Shown one piece after another: positions 38,177 to 46,956 of a DNA stretch of 64,000 nucleotides. A program made the translations under genes and the position numbers. The DNA is from Pseudomonadota bacterium (GTDB taxonomy: Bacteria; Pseudomonadota; Gammaproteobacteria; Legionellales; Legionellaceae), in assembly GCA_020051095.1 (NCBI GenBank), contig JAGVJN010000017.1:24152-88151 (forward strand). The letters run 5' to 3'. The notes under the pieces are model-generated. The model had not been told where the DNA came from. It made no database searches and worked only from the letters and a program-made list of their open reading frames with translations. How positions within the stretch are numbered: position 1 is the first letter of the stretch; each line of letters begins with the position of its first letter.

Positions 38177-39664
38177 TCACTGAAATGCACTTAATTGGCA
38201 AAAGGATGCTTTTTTTTGGCGAGCATAGCCGTAATAACAGGCAAGTCCGGTGATACAGGCAACAAGCATCATATACCAAGCCGGCGCAAACACATTATTC
38301 GTCCATTCAATCAGTAAGGTGCAAACAACGGGACTAAATCCCGAAAATAGTGCGAACGATAAATTATAGCTCAATGCGACCCCTGAATAGCGAATAGCGG
38401 TAGGAAACATCTGTGGCAATATGGCACCATAACAACTTGGAAAGATGCCAAACAACAGCGTAAACAGAAAATAACTGGTGTACACCAACGGCATTTTTCC
38501 ACTGCCAAATAACAAGTATATTGGATAAGCAACAACCAACATACCAATCACGCAGGTAAAGTAGACTTTAATATGACCAAATCTATCTGAAATCAAACCA
38601 CCCAAGACAATAGCAAAACATAACATGAGAATACCGAGCGTATTTAAATGCGTCACTTTGCTAAAATCATAATTTAGATATTTATGCAGATAAGTCGGCC
38701 AATATAAATACATAAACAAGCATACGGAAGCGAGTGCTACCAAACACACACCTTGCAATACCTGAGGGTAATACCCTCTTACTAAATCAAGCAAAGGAAT
38801 AGCCGGTTTTTCTTCCTGTGTTAACGACTTGAAGGCGGCTGTTTCTTGTAAATGTCGACGCAATACGATTGCTCCAATGCCAAAAAAACCTCCCAGGATG
38901 AAGGGTATTCGCCAAGCATAGGCTAAAATTTCCTGCTCTGTAAAATAGGTCGTTAACAAAAAAGCAGCCAATGAGCCCATCAATAAACCGATGTTGATCC
39001 CAAAAAATAGCACAGCCATCGCAAACCCAAGGCGTTGTTTAGCCACATGTTCAGAAATAAACGTCATTGCCGCAGGAATCTCCCCGCCAATGGCCAATCC
39101 CTGCATCAAGCGAAGGATTAACAATAACATGGGAGCAAACATACCAATTTGAGCTGTTGTTGGTAGGATACCAATCGCAAAGGATGGCACAGCCATAAAT
39201 AACACCGTTAGCAAAAATACCACTTTACGCCCGTAGCGATCGCCAAAATGGGAAAAAATCATGCCACCTAACGGCCGAATAAGGTACCCTGCTGAAAACA
39301 CCGCCAAGGTTTTTAACGTGGTGACAAAGGAGGATCCCGTCGTAAAAAACAGTTTTTCGATATAAGGGACCAGGAACATGTAGATGATGAAATCGAAAAA
39401 TTCTAAAACACCACCCAACGAAGATAAAATCAAAACCTTTTTCTGCGCCTTGGTAAGATTTGATGTTGCTTGATTCAAGTTAAAACCAACTGATAAAAAT
39501 AGGCATTTTACCAAACTCCCTGTGTGGATGACAATCCTTGGTTTAATGAGAAATAGCCCTAACGTGAACGTTTGCGTTACCGTCTCCGTTACCGACGCTA
39601 TCATTGACATTCCCATAGCTTTATACAATGATAAAAATCTATCAGCATAAATATCTTTCTTCAT
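38177..39664 (-). CDS. MFS transporter (MHS type) with repeat-derived N-terminus
   Basis: The core from about residue 70 is a normal MHS carrier: LGGVLEFFDFIIYMFLVPY, SHFGDRYGRKVVFLL and RLMQGLAIGGEIPAAMTFI. The 60-70 residues before it have no counterpart in the 425-residue relative at 35962. They are encoded partly by family-3 copy D (first codons, with a GAAGAGG site before the ATG) and partly by a family-2 end (SVTETVTQTFT). A TTG at 39478 would give a 433-residue protein of normal size. Which start is used is uncertain; the coordinates give the full open frame. Confidence 0.8.
   Translation of the reverse strand: MKKDIYADRFLSLYKAMGMSMIASVTETVTQTFTLGLFLIKPRIVIHTGSLVKCLFLSVGFNLNQATSNLTKAQKKVLILSSLGGVLEFFDFIIYMFLVPYIEKLFFTTGSSFVTTLKTLAVFSAGYLIRPLGGMIFSHFGDRYGRKVVFLLTVLFMAVPSFAIGILPTTAQIGMFAPMLLLILRLMQGLAIGGEIPAAMTFISEHVAKQRLGFAMAVLFFGINIGLLMGSLAAFLLTTYFTEQEILAYAWRIPFILGGFFGIGAIVLRRHLQETAAFKSLTQEEKPAIPLLDLVRGYYPQVLQGVCLVALASVCLFMYLYWPTYLHKYLNYDFSKVTHLNTLGILMLCFAIVLGGLISDRFGHIKVYFTCVIGMLVVAYPIYLLFGSGKMPLVYTSYFLFTLLFGIFPSCYGAILPQMFPTAIRYSGVALSYNLSFALFSGFSPVVCTLLIEWTNNVFAPAWYMMLVACITGLACYYGYARQKKASFCQLSAFQ
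39561..39595. repeat. Single-ended family-2 repeat inside the MFS reading frame
   Basis: AACGTGAACGTTTGCGTTAC followed by CGTCTCCGTTACCGA matches the left end of the family-2 elements. It lies in the N-terminal extension of the MFS frame, read on the minus strand as a Val/Thr-rich stretch. Confidence 0.7.
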
Positions 39665-39777
39665 TCCCTCTTCTCCCCAAACATGGGGGGAAAGTGCCCA
39701 AAGGGCAGATGAGGGTTGTTGAATCGAAGTGACTATTTTTGATGTTTAACGCATTGAGCTTGAAATGCTAACGAAAA
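39647..39777. repeat. Family-3 intergenic repeat, copy D
   Basis: Starts with ATAAATATCTTTCTTCATTC, shared with copy B, then CTTCTCCCC/GGGGGGAAAG, GTGCCCAAAGGGCAGATGAG, TTGAATCGAAGT and the tail ATTGAGCTTGAAATGCTAAC. It separates the divergent MFS and serC genes. The MFS ATG at 39664 lies inside it. Confidence 0.75.
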
Positions 39778-39791
39778 ATAAAAGGAACACC

Positions 39792-40877
39792 ATGACGGAC
39801 ACCATGACTAATTTTGGCGCAGGCCCTGCTAAATTACCGTTACCTGTTTTGCAGAAAATTGAAGAAAACTTATATAATTGGCAAAATACAGGGCTTTCCA
39901 TCTTAGAAATCGGTCATCGCAGCAAACCGTTTCAAGCGTTAGTCGACAAGATGGTCTCATCGGTGCGCCGCATCCTTTCAGTACCCAATGATTATGCCAT
40001 ACTATTTCTGCCCTCGGGTGCTCAAACTCAATTTGCCATGTGTAATCTCAATCTCCTGGGCACGCACAAAACAGTGAACTACCTCGAAACCGGGCACTGG
40101 TCTAAAAAAGCCATTTCTGAAGCCCAAAAATATGCCCACGTTCATATCGTTGCCAGCAGTGCTAATCAACAATTCAATCAGATCCCCAATGAAGATAGCT
40201 GGGATATCCATCCAGATGGGGCCTTCCTCCATTTCACCGATAATGAAACCATTGGCGGACTGGAGTTTCCCTTTAAACCGAATGGAAATGGGCAGTTTTT
40301 AGTGAGTGATATGAGCTCTAATTTATTTTCTCGTCCCATTGATTTTCAGGATTACGGTTGTATTTATGCCTGCGCTCAAAAAAACTTCGGCATTGCTGGC
40401 ATGAGTCTTGTGATTATTCGAGAAGATCTATTCGATAGAGCGTCCCCCCAAACACCTGCTGTGTTTGATTACAATCAACAGTGGCAAAACAACTCGTTAT
40501 TGGCGACCCCGCCAACTTTTGCCTTCTATGTGGCATCACTGATGTTTGATTGGATTGAAGAAAATGGTGGTGTTGAGACGTTTGCCAGGCTTAGCATGCA
40601 GAAATCCCAGCTTTTATATGATTGTATTGACCAAAGCGGCTTATATCATAATCCAGTTGACAGTCGTTACCGCTCTCGCATGAATGTCCCCTTTATTTTA
40701 ACGCAGGAAGCATTAACAGAGGACTTTTTGCAACGAGCAACCAAGGCAGGATTTGCCAATCTAAAAGGCCACCGAAGCGTTGGTGGTGCCAGAGCAAGTA
40801 TTTACAATGCCATCACGCTTGATGAAGTCGAGTCCTTAGTGGCGTTTATGCAGCAATATGAACAAGACCATGGATAA
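39792..40877 (+). CDS. serC: Phosphoserine aminotransferase
   Basis: SerC is the PLP enzyme that transaminates 3-phosphohydroxypyruvate to phosphoserine. The ATG at 39792 (MTDTMTNFGAGPAKLP) has AAAGGAACACC upstream and is preferred over the longer frame from family-3 repeat D. The 361 residues match the family. PLP-site segments are SDMSSNLFSRPIDFQ and ACAQKNFGIAGMS with the Schiff-base Lys; RYRSRMNVPF and GHRSVGGARASIYNA are also seen. It opens the overlapping serC-serB-serA operon. Confidence 0.95.
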   Translation: MTDTMTNFGAGPAKLPLPVLQKIEENLYNWQNTGLSILEIGHRSKPFQALVDKMVSSVRRILSVPNDYAILFLPSGAQTQFAMCNLNLLGTHKTVNYLETGHWSKKAISEAQKYAHVHIVASSANQQFNQIPNEDSWDIHPDGAFLHFTDNETIGGLEFPFKPNGNGQFLVSDMSSNLFSRPIDFQDYGCIYACAQKNFGIAGMSLVIIREDLFDRASPQTPAVFDYNQQWQNNSLLATPPTFAFYVASLMFDWIEENGGVETFARLSMQKSQLLYDCIDQSGLYHNPVDSRYRSRMNVPFILTQEALTEDFLQRATKAGFANLKGHRSVGGARASIYNAITLDEVESLVAFMQQYEQDHG

Positions 40878-41661
40878 ATTAATTCAACATGCTTGGATTC
40901 CACCTAAACCCTTTCAATATGTGTTTTTTGATGTGGATAGCACCCTATCTGCCATTGAAGGGATCGATGTTTTAGCCAATTGGAATCATGTCGGTGAAGA
41001 AGTTGCTGCTATTACTGAGCAATGCATGTCCAAAACGGGGATGAATCCAAAAGCTTATCAATATCGTTTGGATAAGGTGAAACCTACGTTGCAGCAAATC
41101 AACGAACTAAGTGAATTGTATATCCAGCAATTAACACCCGGCGCTAAAGAAGTTATTGCTATTTTACATCAATTAGGGAAAACCCCTTTTATTATCTCCG
41201 CGGGCCTTAAACAAGCATTGATACCACTGGCACACCATCTATCCATTCCTTTAGCACACACCTTTGCCGTTGATATCTATTTTGATGAAATGGGAAATTA
41301 CCATCATTTTGATAACACATCGTTACTCGCCAAAAAACAGGGTAAATCAAGCATCATTGAACAGGCCTGCCCTACTCGTGACACCGTGTTACTAATAGGT
41401 GACGGGTTAAGCGACCTTGAAGCAGAGGGTGTGGTCAGTCGTTTTGTTGGCTTTGGTGGTCACTGTCTTCGAGAAAATGTGCAAAAGGCCAGTGAGTTTT
41501 ATATCAAAACACCGCATTTATACGCACTTTTACCTTTGTTACTAACAGCAAACGAAGTAGAAAAGTTAAATCAGCAAGCATCTAACCTGTATATGAAGGG
41601 ACTAACAGCGATTCAGACCAATCAAGTTATCATGAAGGAGCTAGGAAATGTTCAAAATTAA
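40858..41661 (+). CDS. serB: Phosphoserine phosphatase-like HAD hydrolase
   Basis: It probably removes the phosphate of phosphoserine, the last step of serine synthesis. Of 267 residues, the HAD motif I is FFDVDSTLSAIEGIDVLA near residue 24, motif II PFIISAGLKQAL near 110, and motif III/IV LLIGDGLSDLEAEG. The Ser of the usual DxDST and the cap fit SerB-type enzymes. It overlaps serC by 20 bases (8 if the ATG at 40870, MDKLIQ, is used) and serA by 14 bases. Operon context is the main support for substrate. Confidence 0.85.
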   Translation: MNKTMDKLIQHAWIPPKPFQYVFFDVDSTLSAIEGIDVLANWNHVGEEVAAITEQCMSKTGMNPKAYQYRLDKVKPTLQQINELSELYIQQLTPGAKEVIAILHQLGKTPFIISAGLKQALIPLAHHLSIPLAHTFAVDIYFDEMGNYHHFDNTSLLAKKQGKSSIIEQACPTRDTVLLIGDGLSDLEAEGVVSRFVGFGGHCLRENVQKASEFYIKTPHLYALLPLLLTANEVEKLNQQASNLYMKGLTAIQTNQVIMKELGNVQN

Positions 41662-42838
41662 GATTATCGATCATTACCCACAAAAGACCTTAGCCAATTT
41701 TGACTCGCAACAATTTGAAACGGGTGAGGACTTCGATAACCCAGATGTCATTCTTGTTCGCTCTACGAAATTACATGACCACCCCTTCTCCGATAAACTC
41801 AAGGCCGTTGGCCGAGCGGGTACGGGTATTGACAATATCCCGGTTGAAAAGTTAACCCAACAAGGTATTCCGGTATTTTATGCCCCTGGTGCGAATGCAA
41901 ATGCAGTTAAAGAGTTAGTGGTTGCAGCAATGATCATGGCATACCGCAATATTCGACCCGCCCTGTCTTTTATTGACACGTTAAAGCAGGAGTTGCCAAG
42001 CGACCTATCCAGCAATATCGAACAAAACAAGAAACGATTTGCAGGCCAAGAATTGTCTGGAAAAACCCTGGGCATCATTGGGGCTGGTAATATTGGTGTA
42101 AAAGTGGCCAACATTGCCCACCATTTAGGTATGCATGTGATAACCTATGATCCGATGATGACCCTATCCAGCGCATTAGCCCTGATACCCGATGTCAATC
42201 AAGCAGAATCCATTGAAGCAGTGTTGTCACAATCGGATATTATCTCCTTGCATGTCCCTTTAGTGCCCGAAACAAAGCATCTTATCAATCAACATACCTT
42301 ATCCTTACTAAAACCAGATGCCGTGTTAGCAAATTTTTCGCGCGAAGGGATTGTTGATGAAAAAGCGTTGCTCAATGCCCTTGACCAAAAGCAACTGAAG
42401 TCCTATATGACCGATTTTGCAACAGCCGAGCTGGTTAAGAGAGAAAGCGTCATTTGTTTTCCCCATTTAGGGGCGAGTACGCAGCAAGCACAAGAAAATG
42501 CTTCCTCGATGGTCATTACCAATGTGAAAAACTTTTTAGAATTTGGAACGGTTTCCTTTTCGGCAAACTTTCCAGAGACACGACTCGTCAAACCGGATAG
42601 TTTCAAGGGGTATCGACTGGTGATCGCCAACGAAAATAAACCGGGGGTGATTGCTGAAATGACGCAAGCCATTTCACGCTCCAATTTAAATATTGAACGA
42701 ATGGTTAACTCTTCTAATGAAGCCATTGCATTCAATTTAGTCGACATCACTGGCGATGAAGGGGAACTTCAACAAGTCATCAAAGAAATTGAACAATCCA
42801 ATCATGTACTCAATGTCAGATTAATAAACTATCAATGA
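41648..42838 (+). CDS. serA: D-3-phosphoglycerate dehydrogenase
   Basis: SerA oxidises 3-phosphoglycerate, the committed step of serine synthesis. The 396 residues are shorter than E. coli SerA (410). Motifs are GRAGTGIDNIPVEKLTQQGI, the nucleotide site GIIGAGNIGVKVAN and LANFSREGIVDEKAL. FPHLGASTQQAQENA holds the catalytic His, and the C-terminal ACT domain (IANENKPGVIAEMTQAIS) implies serine feedback. AAGGAG precedes the ATG. All three serine-synthesis steps are thus in one operon. Confidence 0.94.
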   Translation: MFKIKIIDHYPQKTLANFDSQQFETGEDFDNPDVILVRSTKLHDHPFSDKLKAVGRAGTGIDNIPVEKLTQQGIPVFYAPGANANAVKELVVAAMIMAYRNIRPALSFIDTLKQELPSDLSSNIEQNKKRFAGQELSGKTLGIIGAGNIGVKVANIAHHLGMHVITYDPMMTLSSALALIPDVNQAESIEAVLSQSDIISLHVPLVPETKHLINQHTLSLLKPDAVLANFSREGIVDEKALLNALDQKQLKSYMTDFATAELVKRESVICFPHLGASTQQAQENASSMVITNVKNFLEFGTVSFSANFPETRLVKPDSFKGYRLVIANENKPGVIAEMTQAISRSNLNIERMVNSSNEAIAFNLVDITGDEGELQQVIKEIEQSNHVLNVRLINYQ

Positions 42839-42843
42839 TTGGG

Positions 42844-43404
42844 TTATGTGGTTTCATTTTTTTTGTGAAACAAACACGTATATTTATAATTTTCTGTCGT
42901 ATCAAAATAACCAATTACAAACGATTCTTCATTGAATACCAGCTTATCCCCATCCAGGCTAAGCGTTATCTTGCTTAGTTTTGATTTAATACTTTCTCTA
43001 TCAGCGTTCATTGCTGAATTAGTTATAAAATAAACTAAATTTAAGCTATTAGTATCAGCATCCCATTTAGCATGTCTTGTGGTAATTTCTTCAGCATCTC
43101 GAAATGAGTCATGGGAATTTTTGAAGCCACCAATGATAAACTCCACTTTATAACTGGGTGAAAAGGGTAGCGTTAATTTAATGTCAAAACGTGTTTGTTC
43201 AATTTGAACCCGAACCTCATATTGTTGATTGCTGTCACATTGTCCAATCCAATCGCCTGAAAAATTGATATTGTTTTTGATGCTTTTATTGATAATCTTT
43301 TGAGTATTTGTTTCATCCATTAAAAATGCAGGTAATTGAGCTTGAGCAATCGTCGTTACACCAACAGATAAAACTACAGCTGCTAATTTAATTTTATTTA
43401 ACAC
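42844..43404 (-). CDS. Secreted protein of unknown function
   Basis: This 186-residue protein is not recognised. It has a typical signal peptide (MLNKIKLAAVVLSVGVTTIAQA, cleaved near AQA-QL, residues 20-23). The mature part is beta-rich and polar: NFSGDWIGQCDSNQQYEVRV followed by repeated strands, with Cys56 and a Cys near residue 179 as possible partners. The layout suggests a small periplasmic beta-barrel or lipocalin-like fold, which is only inference. It converges with serA, 5 bases between stops. Confidence 0.7.
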   Translation of the reverse strand: MLNKIKLAAVVLSVGVTTIAQAQLPAFLMDETNTQKIINKSIKNNINFSGDWIGQCDSNQQYEVRVQIEQTRFDIKLTLPFSPSYKVEFIIGGFKNSHDSFRDAEEITTRHAKWDADTNSLNLVYFITNSAMNADRESIKSKLSKITLSLDGDKLVFNEESFVIGYFDTTENYKYTCLFHKKNETT

Positions 43405-43547
43405 GTCATTTCCTATGATAGTGACAGCACATAACTAGAATAAATCAGATCCTTATAATACAGGAACTAGTTATAATTTTAAATTTATAGACGAATTTTT
43501 GTGGTGAGTTGCCGAAAGACAAGGATAAATTAACTATCAATCATGGG

Positions 43548-44882
43548 CTAAGTGGCCTGCGCATACCGAGCATTGGATTTCGTTTTTTCCAGTAGTTTTT
43601 TGGGAAAATATAATTTGAAGTGGGTATACTCACCCAGTTTAGAATCACAGCGGATATAGCCACCAAATCGGTCCATCACTAATTTGCAAAAAGATAAACC
43701 GATTCCAGTGCCCATAAACGTGGTTGTGTAAAAGTGCTCAAACAATCGTGATAATTGTTTTGGGCCCATCCCTTTTCCGGTATCACGAAAATGAAGCACA
43801 TGATATTTATCTTGCGTTTCTGTCCAAATTTGGATAGTCCCTTTTTGCGCTGTTGCGATAGCGTACAGGGCGTTTTTCATTAAATTAAACAGGACATGTT
43901 GCATTAACAATGGCGAGCCAACAAAAGCAAAATCGCCTTTGCAATCGATTAAATCTCGACCCTGGCTATATTGGAACGGATAACGACTTAATGCCTGCTC
44001 TAAACACAAAGCCATCGAGCACAGTTCCAGTTGGCAATTATCGAGTGAATTTTCCCGCCCCGCTTTGACTAACAGCATGTCGATAATGGTATTGGCATAA
44101 TCGATTTCGCTAATGATTCGCTGACTGACACCCGACAAATGTTGCAAACGTTGATTTCGGATAGGCTTATCTACCAATCCAGCATTTCGCGCTTGTTCAT
44201 ACCCATGAAATAAGGCCGGAGAATAGCGCGCTAACGCTTGTGCGCCACTTTTGATGCCTAATAACGGTGTTCGCAACTCATGGGCAATCATCCCAGCTGC
44301 TGCTGCCATTCCATCTAGTCGCTGTTGCTGTAACATGGCCGTTTTATAATTTACCGTTGATCCCGCAATGACAATGAAAGCCATGACAATCAACATTTCC
44401 ATATGTTCTTCACCAAAATACAGCTCGGGTGTTAACAGATAATAACAAAAAAGTGCTATACCCCACCCTAAAGCCAACAACACCGATAAACTAAATAAAT
44501 CAACTAATAAAACCAATAAAAAGATACTACACAACAAAGACAAAGCCGAAATCACAGACGCTTGATTCATTAAAAAATAGAATGCAAAGAAAAATGATAG
44601 CGTATAAAGAATGGTTACAAACCAATACCACGGGAGATATCGGCGAAAGCTTGTTGGCCAGACTGGCGTTAAAATCAATCCTAATCCTAACCCACTACCT
44701 ATGATTCTTAAAGTCAAGTTTTCATAATATTGAGGAAACCACGACGTCCATACAAAATGAAATAAAACAAAGCCAAATAAGGCGATAACACCAACGGCCA
44801 CCAACTGATGGGAGGCATATGCCAGCGAACGCTGCATGTTGTCATCAAGGTATCGAATAATCTGTCGCAATTTCCCTATCAC
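43548..44882 (-). CDS. CqsS/LqsS-like membrane sensor histidine kinase
   Basis: The family senses alpha-hydroxyketone autoinducers (CAI-1 in Vibrio, LAI-1 in Legionella). The 444 residues have six to seven membrane helices (about 25-180), with the cytoplasmic start RQIIRYLDDNMQRSLAYASHQ typical of CqsS/LqsS. The H-box AGMIAHELRTPLLGIKSG places His201. The ATPase motifs are LMKNALYAI (N), FRDTGKGMG (G1) and GTGIGLSFCKLVM (G2). There is no C-terminal receiver, as in LqsS rather than CqsS. The start is GTG. No lqsA synthase or lqsR regulator is nearby. Confidence 0.85.
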   Translation of the reverse strand: MIGKLRQIIRYLDDNMQRSLAYASHQLVAVGVIALFGFVLFHFVWTSWFPQYYENLTLRIIGSGLGLGLILTPVWPTSFRRYLPWYWFVTILYTLSFFFAFYFLMNQASVISALSLLCSIFLLVLLVDLFSLSVLLALGWGIALFCYYLLTPELYFGEEHMEMLIVMAFIVIAGSTVNYKTAMLQQQRLDGMAAAAGMIAHELRTPLLGIKSGAQALARYSPALFHGYEQARNAGLVDKPIRNQRLQHLSGVSQRIISEIDYANTIIDMLLVKAGRENSLDNCQLELCSMALCLEQALSRYPFQYSQGRDLIDCKGDFAFVGSPLLMQHVLFNLMKNALYAIATAQKGTIQIWTETQDKYHVLHFRDTGKGMGPKQLSRLFEHFYTTTFMGTGIGLSFCKLVMDRFGGYIRCDSKLGEYTHFKLYFPKKLLEKTKSNARYAQAT

Positions 44883-45002
44883 AAGCTTTCCTATTCAAAC
44901 TAAACTTGTGCATTTTGAAGGATTCATCCTACCCCTGTCAATCTTGCCTTTTATTCTAATAAGCCCGATGCATTAATTATTTATTCGGATGCGGGTATAG
45001 GC

Positions 45003-45194
45003 ACGTGAACGTTAGCGTTACCGTCTGCGTTACCGAATTTAGTTAAATCAACAGATATCAGTCTTTTAAAAATCAGAAGCAATAGGCTGCGTGTTTCATC
45101 ATGTTAAATTTAATTACCGAAAATAAATCAAGCGAGTTTTATTGCTAGAATCAAGTCATCTCGATAACGCAGACGTGAACGCAAACGTTCACGT
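45003..45194. repeat. Second complete family-2 palindromic element
   Basis: Inverted ends ACGTGAACGTTAGCGTTACC (from 45003) and GCAAACGTTCACGT (to 45194) bound a roughly 120-base AT-rich interior without an open frame. Compared with the copy at 11188-11391, the ends differ at several positions. It fills the centre of the 387-base gap between the kinase and hemC; the rest of that gap shows no gene. Confidence 0.75.
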
Positions 45195-45269
45195 ATATGC
45201 AATACTATTACCACTATTGACTAAGCGCCCAGGTTACATGCTACCATCTTGCTTTTTTGTTGGAATCAA

Positions 45270-46202
45270 ATGGCCAAACCAATCATCATTGCTACCCGTG
45301 AAAGCGAATTAGCCCTTTGGCAAGCAAATTATGTCAAACAACAATTGACCAATCTATTCCCTGACAAGGATATTCAATTGCTGCCAATGAAAACAACAGG
45401 CGATAAATTTCTTAAAGACAAATTGCAAGCAATCGGGGGTAAGGGGCTATTTGTTAAAGAGTTGGAAGAAGCGATTCTCGATGGACGAGCCGATCTAGCT
45501 GTCCATTCTATGAAAGACGTTCCCGCCTCTTTCCCACAAGGATTAGGCTTGGCTGCGATTCTTGAGCGCCACAATCCTTTCGATGCATTACTTTGTCATG
45601 CAAATGAGAATCTCGCATCATTGCCTCAAGGCGCTGTCATCGGGACTTCCAGTCTACGTCGAGAAGCGCAAATTCGGATGCTTCGCCCTGATTGTCAGGT
45701 ACTCCCTTTGCGTGGCAATATCCATACACGTATTCGAAAATTACAAAATAACGAATTTGATGCCATCATCTTAGCGACATCTGGTTTGGAGAGAATGGGC
45801 TTAAGCCATCTGATCCATGAACAATTTGATGCAGAAAGCATGCTGCCTGCTTGCGGTCAAGGGGCGTTAGGCATTGAATGTCGCACTGCGGATGATGAGT
45901 TAATTAAGATGATTCATCATTTAGCATGCTCTAAAACCTCTGTTTGCATCAACACAGAACGGCAGGTCAATGCCTTGCTGGGCGGAAATTGCCATGTCCC
46001 TATCGCGGTGTATTGCCATTTCATCAACAGCAATCGATTAAATTTACGCGCAAAAATATTTGCTCAAGACGGTAGAAAATGCCTTTCGTTTGTAGCGGAT
46101 GCACCCGTTGAAGACGCTCATATCCTTGCCGATCGTTGTGCCAACGATCTTCTGGCACAAGGCGCTCAAGCGCTTATAAACCAAGCAGGTGCACATGACT
46201 GA
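45270..46202 (+). CDS. hemC: Porphobilinogen deaminase (hydroxymethylbilane synthase)
   Basis: HemC condenses four porphobilinogens in heme synthesis. From the ATG at 45270 (MAKPIIIATRESELALWQ) it has 310 residues (E. coli 313). Motifs are LAVHSMKDVPA, IGTSSLRREAQI, PLRGNIHTRIRKL and the dipyrromethane-cofactor region LGGNCHVPIA with its Cys. The frame runs a few codons upstream, but the conserved start is here. First gene of hemCDXY. Confidence 0.95.
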   Translation: MAKPIIIATRESELALWQANYVKQQLTNLFPDKDIQLLPMKTTGDKFLKDKLQAIGGKGLFVKELEEAILDGRADLAVHSMKDVPASFPQGLGLAAILERHNPFDALLCHANENLASLPQGAVIGTSSLRREAQIRMLRPDCQVLPLRGNIHTRIRKLQNNEFDAIILATSGLERMGLSHLIHEQFDAESMLPACGQGALGIECRTADDELIKMIHHLACSKTSVCINTERQVNALLGGNCHVPIAVYCHFINSNRLNLRAKIFAQDGRKCLSFVADAPVEDAHILADRCANDLLAQGAQALINQAGAHD

Positions 46203-46956
46203 GTTTCCCTTACAAGGTCTCCATATTATTAACACCCGCCCCAAACACCAAGCCCCTGCATGGTCTCAACCTTTACGTGCGATGGGGGCAACCGTGAGCG
46301 AACTGCCTGCTATAGAAATAAAAGCCATAAAACCAAACTGGGAATCAAGCGTTTTGCCCCTAGAACAATTCGATCAATTGATATTTGTCAGCGCAAATGC
46401 CGTGCATTTTTTTTTCCTGGCATTGACAAACCAGCAAACGCTTAGCGATAAAACCCAAGTCAGTGCCGTTGGTCAACAAACAGCCTACCAATTAGAAAAA
46501 TTTTCTGTGAATGCAAGCTATCCCACAATGGCAGATAGTGAACATTTATTGGCAATGCCACACTTCCAGCAAGTCAAAAACCAGCATATTTTGATAATCA
46601 AAGGGGTTGGCGGACGACCCTTGTTAGCCCAGACGTTAAGGCAACGAGGCGCACAGGTGCAGCAAGTCAATGTTTATAAACGCTGCTGTCCAAAGCCTAT
46701 GAACAATCTGGATGAACTCTGGCAGGATCAGCAAGAAACGATTATACTGGTAACCAGTACGACTGCGATTGATAACTTATTTCATATGATGCCCGACTAT
46801 CACCCACAGTTGTTGCAAACCACATGGCTGGCGCATAGTAAGCGTATTGCAACGTATGCCATGGAAAAAGGCGTCAAACACGTTATCATTTCTGACGGGG
46901 AAGATCTGTACAATACATTACTGAATTATCAACAAGGATTGGGACATGACCGATAA
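46195..46956 (+). CDS. hemD: Uroporphyrinogen-III synthase
   Basis: HemD closes and inverts ring D of hydroxymethylbilane. This family diverges strongly; support is the 253-residue length, FDQLIFVSANAVHFFF, LIIKGVGGRPLLAQTLRQRGAQVQQVNVYKR and TIILVTSTTAIDNLF, plus its position. The ATG at 46195 overlaps hemC by 8 bases, and a GTG two codons earlier is an alternative. It overlaps hemX by 11 bases. Confidence 0.92.
   Translation: MTEFPLQGLHIINTRPKHQAPAWSQPLRAMGATVSELPAIEIKAIKPNWESSVLPLEQFDQLIFVSANAVHFFFLALTNQQTLSDKTQVSAVGQQTAYQLEKFSVNASYPTMADSEHLLAMPHFQQVKNQHILIIKGVGGRPLLAQTLRQRGAQVQQVNVYKRCCPKPMNNLDELWQDQQETIILVTSTTAIDNLFHMMPDYHPQLLQTTWLAHSKRIATYAMEKGVKHVIISDGEDLYNTLLNYQQGLGHDR

Noticed and set aside
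17466..39777. Family-3 repeats as a CRISPR array
   Set aside because: The copies are kilobases apart, imperfect and about 125 bases long, with no spacers or cas genes.
45249..45269. Upstream start of hemC
   Set aside because: Conserved HemC proteins start at MAKPIIIATRES; the extension has no ribosome site.
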